NCBI GenBank assembly: GCA_023459215.1
Contig: JAEWVF010000078.1
Location: 1-30,417 of the forward strand
DNA: 30,417 bases
From: Chloroflexota bacterium
Lineage (GTDB): Bacteria; Chloroflexota; Anaerolineae; Anaerolineales; Villigracilaceae
Direction of reading: 5' to 3'
The notes beneath the pieces are model-generated. The model did not search any database and had not been told where the DNA came from. It saw nothing but the letters and a program-made list of their open reading frames with translations. Both the position numbers and the translations under genes were made by a program. Numbering within the stretch: the stretch's first letter is position 1; each line of letters opens with the position of its first letter. Of the stretch, positions 15,863 through 23,184 are shown piece after piece.

Positions 15863-15892
15863 ATCATACCATTGTGAATTAAAACGCGTCAA
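15863..15892 (-). promoter_or_regulatory. sigma-A promoter of the TPR gene pair
   Basis: Minus-strand TTGACG (15892-15887) and TATGAT (15868-15863) with an 18-base spacer. It directs transcription into the two TPR genes and helps decide the start of the first. Confidence 0.7.
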
Positions 15893-15954
15893 GCCGGGGG
15901 CGGCAAGATTAACCGCATTCTTATCGAAAATGTCGACGGAAGCGCCTCAATTTC

Positions 15955-15983
15955 TTGCCCAAAAGACCGCTTGCATATAGAAT
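15955..15983 (+). promoter_or_regulatory. promoter of trmD, possibly giving leaderless mRNA
   Basis: TTGCCC (15955-15960), 17 bases, TAGAAT (15978-15983). Only six bases separate the -10 box from the trmD ATG at 15990, so the transcript would start at or next to the A of the start codon. Confidence 0.55.
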
Positions 15984-15989
15984 GAAGGC

Positions 15990-16724
15990 ATGCGTTTCGA
16001 TGTTTTCACCCTCCTGCCGGAAACCCTGCGCCCGTACTTGGGCGCCAGCATCCTTGAAAAGGCCTCCCTGCGCGGTCTGATCGAAGTTCACCTGCACAAT
16101 ATCCGCGACTATACCCATGACCGCCACCACACCACCGACGATACCCCCTACGGCGGAGGGGGCGGGATGGTGATGAAGCCTGAACCCGTCTTCGAAGCGC
16201 TCGAAACGGTCATCGGGAGTCCGCCAAATTGCCCGGTCATCCTGCTTACGCCCCAGGGCCGGCTTTTTGACCAGAAAATTGCCACGGAACTGGCCAGCCA
16301 TCCGCGCATGGCCCTGATTTCTGGCCGTTACGAGGGTTTTGACGAGCGCATCCGTGAGCACCTCGTTACCGATGAGATTTCGATTGGCGATTATGTTCTG
16401 ACCGGGGGGGAATTGCCTGCGCTGATTCTGATCGATGCCATCTCGCGCCTGATTCCCGGTGTTTTGGGCGACCCGACTGGGGCCGCGGATGATTCACATG
16501 CTTCAGGGCTGCTCGAATACCCGCACTATACCCGTCCGCCCGAGTTCCGCGGCTGGCGTGTGCCCGAAGTGCTGCTCTCTGGCGACCACCCGCGCATCGA
16601 GCGCTGGCGGCGCGAACAATCCTTGCGGCGCACCCTGGCCAAACGCCCCGATATGCTTGAGCAGGCCGCGCTGAGCGCCGATGATAAGAAAACGATTGAA
16701 AAGATTGTAAAAGAAGGAAGATGA
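15990..16724 (+). CDS. trmD: tRNA (guanine-37-N1)-methyltransferase
   Basis: Methylates G37 next to the anticodon using S-adenosylmethionine, preventing frameshifts. 244 residues, the usual length for this SPOUT (knotted) family. Landmarks: MRFDVFTLLP start, DDTPYGGGGGMVMKPEP (50-66), ISGRYEGFDERI (110-121) and SIGDYVLTGGELP (131-143) forming the knot and cofactor site, Arg153, and the catalytic Asp168 before SHASGLLEYPHYTRP. GAAGG ends one base before ATG 15990, too close to act as a normal ribosome-binding site, in line with a leaderless start. The usual neighbours rimM, rpsP and rplS are absent, so trmD stands alone here with its own promoter and terminator. Confidence 0.97.
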   Translation: MRFDVFTLLPETLRPYLGASILEKASLRGLIEVHLHNIRDYTHDRHHTTDDTPYGGGGGMVMKPEPVFEALETVIGSPPNCPVILLTPQGRLFDQKIATELASHPRMALISGRYEGFDERIREHLVTDEISIGDYVLTGGELPALILIDAISRLIPGVLGDPTGAADDSHASGLLEYPHYTRPPEFRGWRVPEVLLSGDHPRIERWRREQSLRRTLAKRPDMLEQAALSADDKKTIEKIVKEGR

Positions 16725-16758
16725 ACGGCAATGGCCTGTTCACCTTCCTTACTTTTTT
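16714..16758 (+). terminator. terminator overlapping the trmD stop codon
   Basis: A long hairpin: AAGGAAG-A-TGAAC-GGC (16714-16729), loop AATG, GCC-T-GTTCA-C-CTTCCTT (16734-16750), with one A-C mismatch and one bulged T, followed by AC and six T (16753-16758). The trmD stop TGA (16722-16724) lies in the left arm. Confidence 0.8.
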
Positions 16759-16803
16759 GATGTGTACTTGCCAGGCAATTTACCCCATCCATAGGAGAGC
16801 TTA

Positions 16804-18054
16804 ATGAAATTCAATTACGGCAAAATCTTCTTGCTCGGTTTTGGCTTTTTTGGCGTCAGCGTGATTTGGAGTGTGTATAACGCCTTTGTGCCGCTTTTCC
16901 TGGCCAACAAGTTTGGCCTGGCCCCGGCCATGATCGGTTTTTTCATGACTCTCGATAATATTGCCTCGCTCTTTATCCAGCCGCCGGTCGGGGCCTGGTC
17001 AGATCGGCTGCGGACGCCGATTGGGCGGCGTATGCCCTTCATCTTGATCGGCGCGCCGGTGGCTGCCCTGGCTTTTGGGCTAATCCCTGTTGCTGCAATC
17101 CTGCCCCTGTTTGTGGCCTGCTCCAGCACCCTGTTGTTGAGCATGGCCTTCTGGCGCACGCCGGTGGTTGCATTGATGCCGGATATCACCCCCTCGAAAT
17201 ATCGTTCCCAGGCCAATGGCATTATTAACCTGATGGGCGGGGTCGGAACGATTGTCGCTTCGCTGGTGGGCAGCACTCTTTATGAAGTAAATATCAACTT
17301 TCCGTTCTGGATGGGTTCCGGCCTGGTGATTGTAGCGGCGTTGATGGTTTTCATCTTCATCAAGGAACCGCGCGAGATCGAGGAATCCCGCGAGAAGCAG
17401 CCGAGCATGTTCGAGAGTCTGCGCGAATTGATCAAGGATGAAGACAAGAGCGGTTTGCGCATCCTCTCGGCGATTTTCTTCTGGTTCCTGGCCTACAACG
17501 GGATCGACACCTTCCTGACTTTGTACGCCACCAAGCGATTGGGCATGCCGGAGGGGGATGCCGGGCGGCTTTTCGGCCACCTGGGGTTGTTCTTTGTTCT
17601 GTTCGCCCTGGCTGCGGGCTGGTTCGGCAGTAAGTTTGGCCGCCGGGTGACGATTTCGACCGGCATTGTGGCGCTTGGCTTGTTGATCCTCGGAATTTTG
17701 GTTTTTCCTGCTGAAATCCTGGCGACCCCGGTTGCCAAACTGCCGGTTTTGGGCAATGTGCGCGTCATTAGCCTGTTCCTGATGCCGGCCGGAATTGCCT
17801 GGGCGCTTATTAATATCAATTCCCTGCCGATGGTGGTTGACCTGACCACCGCGGCGCGGATTGGCACCTTTACCGGTCTTTATTATTTGTTTTCGACCCT
17901 GGCCGCGATTATTGGCCCCAACCTGAATGGCATCCTGATCCAGGTGACTGGCAACAATTACAACGCCATCATGCTGGTTTCGCCTTTCTTCCTGTTGATT
18001 GCCCTGGTTCTGATGTGGGGCGTCCGGCGCGGGGAGATTCAGCCAAGCGCATGA
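16804..18054 (+). CDS. MFS transporter, SLC45/GPH-like
   Basis: 416 residues, about twelve membrane segments, cytoplasmic-membrane secondary carrier. The loop after the second helix reads GAWSDRLRTPIGRRMPF, a form of the MFS signature typical of SLC45-type and glycoside/pentoside cation symporters, which mostly carry sugars. A charged cytoplasmic loop (about 196-215) separates the two halves. GGAGAG lies just upstream of ATG 16804. The stop overlaps the ATG of the next gene (ATGA), so the carrier and a BMP-type lipoprotein are made together, which is an odd combination because BMP lipoproteins normally serve ABC importers. The substrate is not known. Confidence 0.85.
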   Translation: MKFNYGKIFLLGFGFFGVSVIWSVYNAFVPLFLANKFGLAPAMIGFFMTLDNIASLFIQPPVGAWSDRLRTPIGRRMPFILIGAPVAALAFGLIPVAAILPLFVACSSTLLLSMAFWRTPVVALMPDITPSKYRSQANGIINLMGGVGTIVASLVGSTLYEVNINFPFWMGSGLVIVAALMVFIFIKEPREIEESREKQPSMFESLRELIKDEDKSGLRILSAIFFWFLAYNGIDTFLTLYATKRLGMPEGDAGRLFGHLGLFFVLFALAAGWFGSKFGRRVTISTGIVALGLLILGILVFPAEILATPVAKLPVLGNVRVISLFLMPAGIAWALININSLPMVVDLTTAARIGTFTGLYYLFSTLAAIIGPNLNGILIQVTGNNYNAIMLVSPFFLLIALVLMWGVRRGEIQPSA

Positions 18055-18974
18055 GCCAGCGGGTTGTCCTTGTTTGTATCGCTTTCATTTTTGCTCTGGC
18101 TGGAGGTTGTGCGCCCGTGCCAGCCCTGCCCGATTGCCAATCTGCTGAGGTGATTTGTGTCGGGCTGGTGACAGACGTAAACGGGCTGACCGATTACGGC
18201 CTCAACGAGCAAGCCTGGCTGGTGCTTCAGGAAGCGCGCGAAGAAGGCATCGTGGTGGATGTGATCGAAAGCGTGGAAGTGCGCGATTACCGTAAAAACC
18301 TGGCTTATTTCGCCGGGTTGGGTTATGACCTTGTCCTTGCCAGCGGACTCGAGTTATCTCAGGTCGCGCAAACGCTGGCGACAGAATATCCCCAGGTGAC
18401 ATTTGTTATGCTCGGCCAGGCCCCGCCTGAAAACGATTCTCCACTGAACCTGGCTGGGATTGTTTTCCCGCAGGAACAGGCGGGTTTTTGGGCGGGAGTG
18501 CTGGCCGCCCATTTCAGCGAAACCAGGATTGTCGGCGCGATTTTTGCGCATCCTGAAATCCCCTCGGTGGCGGCGTATTCACAGGGATTTGCCTCCGGCG
18601 CTGCCGACGTTGAAATCCGGATGGTTTTTCACGACGATGACGATTTTGCCACATCCCTGAATAACCCGATTTGGGGCGCCGACCAGGCCGCCATCCTGGA
18701 GCAGGCCGGGGCGGACGTTTTGTTCGCTTACGGTGGCAGGACCGCCATCTCGGCCCTGGAGCAGGCCAAGGGTCGCGTGATCGGCGTGGAGGTGGATTGG
18801 GCGCGGCGTTATCCTTATTTCCAGAACCAGGTAATCGCCAGTATCGTTTTCGATTTATCCATCCTGAAAGAAATTGCGCTGGCCGGCCAGGTTGAAAAAC
18901 CGCTCTACGAAGCCGAGTATCGGGTGGTCTGGGGCGATACGCCTGTTCCCGAACTGCTGTTTGGCGATGAATAG
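18051..18974 (+). CDS. BMP/Med-family substrate-binding lipoprotein, divergent
   Basis: 307 residues. A signal sequence ends in LAGGC with the lipidation Cys20; the lipobox is slightly off consensus (Ala at -3). The mature part has the BMP (PnrA/TmpC, nucleoside-binding) fold pattern: GLVTDVNGLTDYGLNEQAW replaces the family's usual D-GGI-D-SFN-A segment, so the Ser-Phe-Asn part is lost as Gly-Leu-Asn. Further family features include GIVFPQEQAGFWAGVLAA and IGVEVDW near the end. I chose ATG 18051, which overlaps the MFS stop; a longer frame lies inside the MFS gene. It stands alone without its own ATPase or permease and is followed by its own family's complete operon. It may deliver a different ligand to that importer or act as a sensor; both are inference. 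Confidence 0.85.
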   Translation: MSQRVVLVCIAFIFALAGGCAPVPALPDCQSAEVICVGLVTDVNGLTDYGLNEQAWLVLQEAREEGIVVDVIESVEVRDYRKNLAYFAGLGYDLVLASGLELSQVAQTLATEYPQVTFVMLGQAPPENDSPLNLAGIVFPQEQAGFWAGVLAAHFSETRIVGAIFAHPEIPSVAAYSQGFASGAADVEIRMVFHDDDDFATSLNNPIWGADQAAILEQAGADVLFAYGGRTAISALEQAKGRVIGVEVDWARRYPYFQNQVIASIVFDLSILKEIALAGQVEKPLYEAEYRVVWGDTPVPELLFGDE

Positions 18975-19004
18975 GCCCCTGAAATGGGTTCTTGCAATGT
19001 TTTT

Positions 19005-19028
19005 GTGACATGTGTCGTGACAGTGTAA
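19005..19028 (+). repeat. tandem 12-base direct repeat, candidate operator
   Basis: GTGACATGTGTC (19005-19016) is followed at once by GTGACAGTGTAA (19017-19028). The first copy also contains the half-palindrome GACA-TG-TGTC. The pair ends three bases before the -35 box of the BMP importer promoter, a position typical for an activator. Confidence 0.4.
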
Positions 19029-19031
19029 GTC

Positions 19032-19060
19032 TTGATGAATGCCTGGATTGGTTATATACT
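19032..19060 (+). promoter_or_regulatory. sigma-A promoter of the BMP importer operon
   Basis: TTGATG (19032-19037), 17 bases, TATACT (19055-19060), giving a leader of about 50 bases before the lipoprotein start at 19119. Confidence 0.75.
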
Positions 19061-19118
19061 TTCCTCATCGGGGTCTGCCCCCGAATTTTCAACCTTTTTT
19101 CTCTTGGAGGAGAAAACA

Positions 19119-20207
19119 ATGAAACTCATGTCCCGTGTTTTTGTTGTGCTCATGCTGGCCTCGATTTTGTTGGCTGCCTGCGCGCCTGCTGCCCAGCAGG
19201 AAACGAAGTTCAAGGTTGGTCAGGTAACTGACTTGGGTGGTATCGATGACAAGTCCTTCAATGCCAGCGCCTATGCTGGTATTACCCAGGCCGTGGAAGA
19301 ACTCGGCGTGGAAGGCAAATACCTGGAATCACAGGGTCAGTCTGATTATGTCAAGAACATCCAGCAGTACCTCGATGAAGATTCCAACCTGATCGTGACG
19401 GTTGGCTTCCTCCTGGGTGTGGACACCGCCGCTTCGGCCAAGGCCAATCCCGATGTTAATTTCGCCATTGTTGATTATGGCTATCCTGACTGCTGGGAAG
19501 GCGCTGTGGTTGGTAAAGACTGCGGTTCCGATGTTGAGATGGCGAATGTGCGTGGCCTCGGCTTCCAGACCGACCAGGCTGCGTTCCTGGCTGGCTACCT
19601 GGCCGCTGGCATGACCAAGACTGGCAAAGTCGCTACCTATGGCGGTATCCCGATCCCGACCGTGACCATCTTCATGAAGGGTTTCGAAGCTGGCGTGAAG
19701 TATTACAACCAGCAGAAGGGCACCGCTGTGGAAGTTCTCGGTTGGAACACCGCTGCCAATGACGGCGCGTTCACCGGCAACTTCGAATCGACTGACGATG
19801 GCCGCAACTTCGCGACCAACTTCGTTCAGGAAGGCGCTGACATCATCCTGCCCGTGGCCGGCCCCGTTGGCCTCGGCTCGGCTGCCTACTGCAAAGAGAC
19901 TGGTTCCTGCCTGATCATCGGCGTCGATGCGGACTGGTACGATACCGCCCCCGAGTACAAGGAAGTCCTGCTCACCAGCGTTCTGAAGAAGATCAATGTG
20001 GCTGTCTTCGACACCATCAAAGATGCCCAGGCTGGTACCTTCACCGGTGGCAATGTGACCTACACCATCGCCGATGGCGGCGTTGATATCGCCCCCTTCC
20101 ACGATCTAGATGCCCAGGTTTCCGCTGAAATGAAGTCCGAACTCGAGACCATCAAGAAGGCTCTGATCGACGGTTCCCTGACCGTTGATGGCGTTTTGGG
20201 TCAGTAA
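19119..20207 (+). CDS. BMP-family ABC transporter substrate-binding lipoprotein
   Basis: 362 residues. The signal peptide ends with a canonical lipobox LAAC (Cys21). The mature protein begins with the family core: GQVTDLGGIDDKSFNASAYAGI, characteristic of PnrA/TmpC/BmpA nucleoside-binding proteins. GLGFQTDQAAFLAGYLAAGM, VATYGGIPIPTV and IIGVDADWYD also fit. It sits on the outer face of the membrane and hands its ligand, probably a purine or other nucleoside, to the permeases encoded next. ATG 19119 has a strong GGAGGAG upstream; an in-frame ATG at 19032 lies in the -35 box and is not used. The gene has its own promoter and a terminator behind it, consistent with excess expression of the binding protein over the membrane parts. 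Confidence 0.94.
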   Translation: MKLMSRVFVVLMLASILLAACAPAAQQETKFKVGQVTDLGGIDDKSFNASAYAGITQAVEELGVEGKYLESQGQSDYVKNIQQYLDEDSNLIVTVGFLLGVDTAASAKANPDVNFAIVDYGYPDCWEGAVVGKDCGSDVEMANVRGLGFQTDQAAFLAGYLAAGMTKTGKVATYGGIPIPTVTIFMKGFEAGVKYYNQQKGTAVEVLGWNTAANDGAFTGNFESTDDGRNFATNFVQEGADIILPVAGPVGLGSAAYCKETGSCLIIGVDADWYDTAPEYKEVLLTSVLKKINVAVFDTIKDAQAGTFTGGNVTYTIADGGVDIAPFHDLDAQVSAEMKSELETIKKALIDGSLTVDGVLGQ

Positions 20208-20224
20208 TAAACTGTCCGGTAAGT

Positions 20225-20254
20225 AAAGCCGGGGATGAAAGTCCCCGGCTTTTT
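20225..20254 (+). terminator. terminator between binding protein and ATPase genes
   Basis: A perfect 11-bp stem AAAGCCGGGGA/TCCCCGGCTTT with a six-base loop and five T. It lies 18 bases past the lipoprotein stop and probably lets only part of the transcription through to the ATPase and permeases. Confidence 0.9.
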
Positions 20255-20302
20255 CTCTTAAGGCTTATTTGGACTTTCAAAAATTCGGCAACTGTATTGG
20301 GT

Positions 20303-20308
20303 TAAAAT
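20303..20308 (+). promoter_or_regulatory. possible -10 box of the ATPase-permease unit
   Basis: TAAAAT 39 bases before the ATPase start and after the terminator. No matching -35 hexamer at normal spacing, so this is tentative. Confidence 0.3.
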
Positions 20309-20346
20309 AGTCTCGTTGTCATCCACTCTTGAAGGAGCGTGCCTAT

Positions 20347-21912
20347 ATGACCACTGTTTTGGAGTTGCGCGGCATTACCAAGCGGTTTCCGGGGGTGCTG
20401 GCCAATGACCATGTTGATATTTCACTGAATCACGGGGAAATCCTGGCATTGCTCGGCGAAAATGGGGCCGGCAAAACCACGCTGATGAATATTTTATATG
20501 GCCTCTACCAGCCTGACGAAGGGAAAGTCTTGGTGCGCGGCGAAGAAGTGGCAATCAAAGACCCCAGTGATGCAATCTCGCGCGGAATCGGGATGGTTCA
20601 CCAGCATTTTATGCTCGTTCCGGTAATGACCGTGACCGAAAACGTGATGTTGGGGGTTGAACCTACCAAGAACGGTATTTTCCTCGATAAGGCCCAGGTG
20701 GCCAAACGCATTCGCGAAATCTCGGAGCAGTATGGCCTGGGAGTTGACCCGGATGCCTATATTAAAGACCTCCCGGTTGGCACCCAGCAGCGGGTTGAAA
20801 TCATCAAAGTTTTATATCGAAATGCGGATATCCTGATCCTCGATGAGCCGACTGCGGTTTTAACCCCGCAGGAAGTGGAAGGGTTGTTCAAAATCCTGCG
20901 CGCGCTGATCGATGGCGGCAAATCAATCATTTTTATTACCCATAAATTGAAAGAAGTCCTGGCCATGGCTGACCGGATTACGGTCTTGCGCGGTGGCAAG
21001 GTTTCCGGGTCGGCCATCCCGAGCGAATCGACCCCTGAAAAATTGGCCTCGCTCATGGTTGGGCGTGAGGTGACCCTGGTGGTCGAAAAGGAAAAAGCCC
21101 AACCCAAGGATGTGGTTTTACAGGTCAAGAATCTTTTCGTCAAAGATGAGCGTGAGCATTTGGTCGTCAACGGCGTTAATTTTGATGTGCGCGGCGGTGA
21201 GGTGTTGGGTGTTGCCGGGGTGCAGGGCAACGGCCAAACCGAACTGGTTTACGCGCTGACCGGCTTGCTGCCAGTGGAAGCTGGCGAGGTAACCCTGGAC
21301 GGGGAATCATTGACTCATTCCAGCCCGCGCCAAATCCTCGAAAAGGGAGTGGCGCATGTGCCCGAAGACCGTCAGCGGCACGGATTGGTGCTGCCCTTCC
21401 CGATTTACGACAACATGATGTTATGCACCTACTACAGGCCGCCCTTCTCTAAGGGGGTGGTGTTGCAGGAAAAAGTCATCAAGGATACGGCAACCAAGTT
21501 AACTGCTCAATTCGATGTGCGCACCCCCGGCATCGGGGTGGCCGTTTCGACCCTTTCGGGCGGCAACCAGCAGAAGGTGATTGTGGCCCGCGAATTTTCC
21601 CGCCCGATTAAATTGCTGATCGCCTCGCAGCCTACCCGCGGGTTGGATGTCGGCTCGATTGAGTACATCCACAGCCGAATCATCGAGAAGCGCGATGATG
21701 GCGTGGCGGTGCTGCTGGTTTCCTCCGAACTGGATGAAATCCTGGCCCTATCGGACCGGATTGCGGTGATGTACAAAGGTCAGGTCGTGGATATTCTGGA
21801 TGCGGATAGCGTTAACAAGGAATATCTTGGCCTGTTGATGGCTGGTATGAAACCCTCCGATGCGGCAAGCAAGGCCCAGGCGGGTGAAAAAACAGTGGAA
21901 CGCGTCTTTTAG
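20347..21912 (+). CDS. ABC transporter ATP-binding protein (BMP/nucleoside type, two cassettes)
   Basis: 521 residues with two fused ATPase cassettes, as in YufO/NupO and RbsA-type importers. First cassette: Walker A GENGAGKT (37-44), signature LPVGTQQRVE, Walker B ILILDEPTAVLTPQE. Second cassette: a degenerate Walker A GVQGNGQTE, signature LSGGNQQKV, and LLIASQPTRGLDVG, where the catalytic Glu is Gln. Degeneration of the second site is normal for this family. Cytoplasmic; powers the two permeases that follow. GAAGGAG (20331-20337) supports ATG 20347 over the upstream TTG at 20329. The stop overlaps the ribosome-binding site of the next gene. Confidence 0.96.
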   Translation: MTTVLELRGITKRFPGVLANDHVDISLNHGEILALLGENGAGKTTLMNILYGLYQPDEGKVLVRGEEVAIKDPSDAISRGIGMVHQHFMLVPVMTVTENVMLGVEPTKNGIFLDKAQVAKRIREISEQYGLGVDPDAYIKDLPVGTQQRVEIIKVLYRNADILILDEPTAVLTPQEVEGLFKILRALIDGGKSIIFITHKLKEVLAMADRITVLRGGKVSGSAIPSESTPEKLASLMVGREVTLVVEKEKAQPKDVVLQVKNLFVKDEREHLVVNGVNFDVRGGEVLGVAGVQGNGQTELVYALTGLLPVEAGEVTLDGESLTHSSPRQILEKGVAHVPEDRQRHGLVLPFPIYDNMMLCTYYRPPFSKGVVLQEKVIKDTATKLTAQFDVRTPGIGVAVSTLSGGNQQKVIVAREFSRPIKLLIASQPTRGLDVGSIEYIHSRIIEKRDDGVAVLLVSSELDEILALSDRIAVMYKGQVVDILDADSVNKEYLGLLMAGMKPSDAASKAQAGEKTVERVF

Positions 21913-21921
21913 GAGGCCCGT

Positions 21922-23172
21922 GTGAGCGAGAAAAAACAACAAACCACAACAAAGCGAAGCTGGCTTGCCAGCCTGCGCGAAGTTGCCTTGATCCCTGCCT
22001 TGGCGGTTTTCACCGGCCTGTTGATTGGCGCGGTCGTTATCATTGTCAGCGATGCGGCGGTGATCAGCGCCTACGGAAATTTCTTCAGCGATCCACTCAC
22101 CGCCCTGGCGTTGACCTGGCAGAGCGTTGCTACTGCCTACGGCGCGCTTTTTATCGGCTCTTTCGGCAGCCTCGACCGCTTGATTGAGGGCCTGGGCGTC
22201 TTCTTCTCCACGGGTGAGACCCGCCAGTTGCTGCGCGCAATCTATCCGTTCACCGAGAGTCTGGTAACGGCGACCCCATACATTCTCACCGGTTTGTCGG
22301 TTGCGATTGGCTTCCGGGCGGGCTTGTTCAATATCGGCGCGGAAGGTCAGTTCTTTATCGGCGCACTGTGCTCGGCTTATGTCGGCTATAGCATTGTCGG
22401 GCTGCCGGCTTTTATCCACCTGCCGCTGGCCTTGCTGGCCGGCGCGGCGGGCGGGGCGGCCTGGGGCGCCATTCCCGGCTACTTGAAGGCCAGGTTTGGC
22501 GCGCACGAAGTGGTCAATACCATCATGATGAACTGGATTGCGTTCCGTTTGAGCGACTGGCTGTTGACCGGCCCGATGAAGGCCTCCGGCTTTCGTCCGG
22601 TAACGCCCAATGTGGAGCACACCGCCGAACTGCCGCGCCTGTTTGCCGACCCGCTGCGCTTCAACTGGGGCTTCATCCTGGCCCTGGCCATGGCCGGGCT
22701 GGTTTACTGGCTGCTTTTCAAAACCACGATTGGTTTTGAACTGCGCTCGGTCGGTAACAACCCGGACGGAGCCAAGTATGCCGGGATGAGCATTACCCGC
22801 AATATTGTGCTGGTGATGACCCTGGCGGGTGGCCTGGCTGGCTTGGCCGGTTCGGCCCAGGTGCTGGGCGTCGACCACTGGGTCGGACAAGGTTTCTCTG
22901 CCGGTTACGGTTTTGACTCGATTGCCCTGGCATTGCTTGGCAAGAGTCATCCGTTTGGCGTGGTGCTGGCAGCGTTGCTGTTTGGCTTCCTGCGCAGCGG
23001 CGCGACCCGTATGCAGTCGATGGCGGGCATTCCGATCGACATTATTTCGGTCATCCAGGGCTTGGTGATTATTTTTGTCGCCGCCCCGGCCATCATCCGC
23101 TGGATTTACCGCTTGAAAGAAAAGGGCGACGACGGCGATTCGGCTGTCCTGACACGCGGTTGGGGTCGCTAA
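21922..23172 (+). CDS. BMP-type ABC transporter permease, first subunit
   Basis: 416 residues, multiple membrane helices, BPD_transp_2 (LivM/RbsC-like) family, equivalent to YufP/NupP. Recognisable segments: TPYILTGLSVAIGFRAGLFNIGAEGQFFIGA, split across the core helices, then HEVVNTIMMNWIA and GYGFDSIALALLGK. GTG start at 21922 with AGGAGG (21911-21916) five bases upstream, partly inside the ATPase stop codon. It forms the channel together with the following permease. Confidence 0.94.
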   Translation: MSEKKQQTTTKRSWLASLREVALIPALAVFTGLLIGAVVIIVSDAAVISAYGNFFSDPLTALALTWQSVATAYGALFIGSFGSLDRLIEGLGVFFSTGETRQLLRAIYPFTESLVTATPYILTGLSVAIGFRAGLFNIGAEGQFFIGALCSAYVGYSIVGLPAFIHLPLALLAGAAGGAAWGAIPGYLKARFGAHEVVNTIMMNWIAFRLSDWLLTGPMKASGFRPVTPNVEHTAELPRLFADPLRFNWGFILALAMAGLVYWLLFKTTIGFELRSVGNNPDGAKYAGMSITRNIVLVMTLAGGLAGLAGSAQVLGVDHWVGQGFSAGYGFDSIALALLGKSHPFGVVLAALLFGFLRSGATRMQSMAGIPIDIISVIQGLVIIFVAAPAIIRWIYRLKEKGDDGDSAVLTRGWGR

Positions 23173-23184
23173 CGAGGTGAGGCG

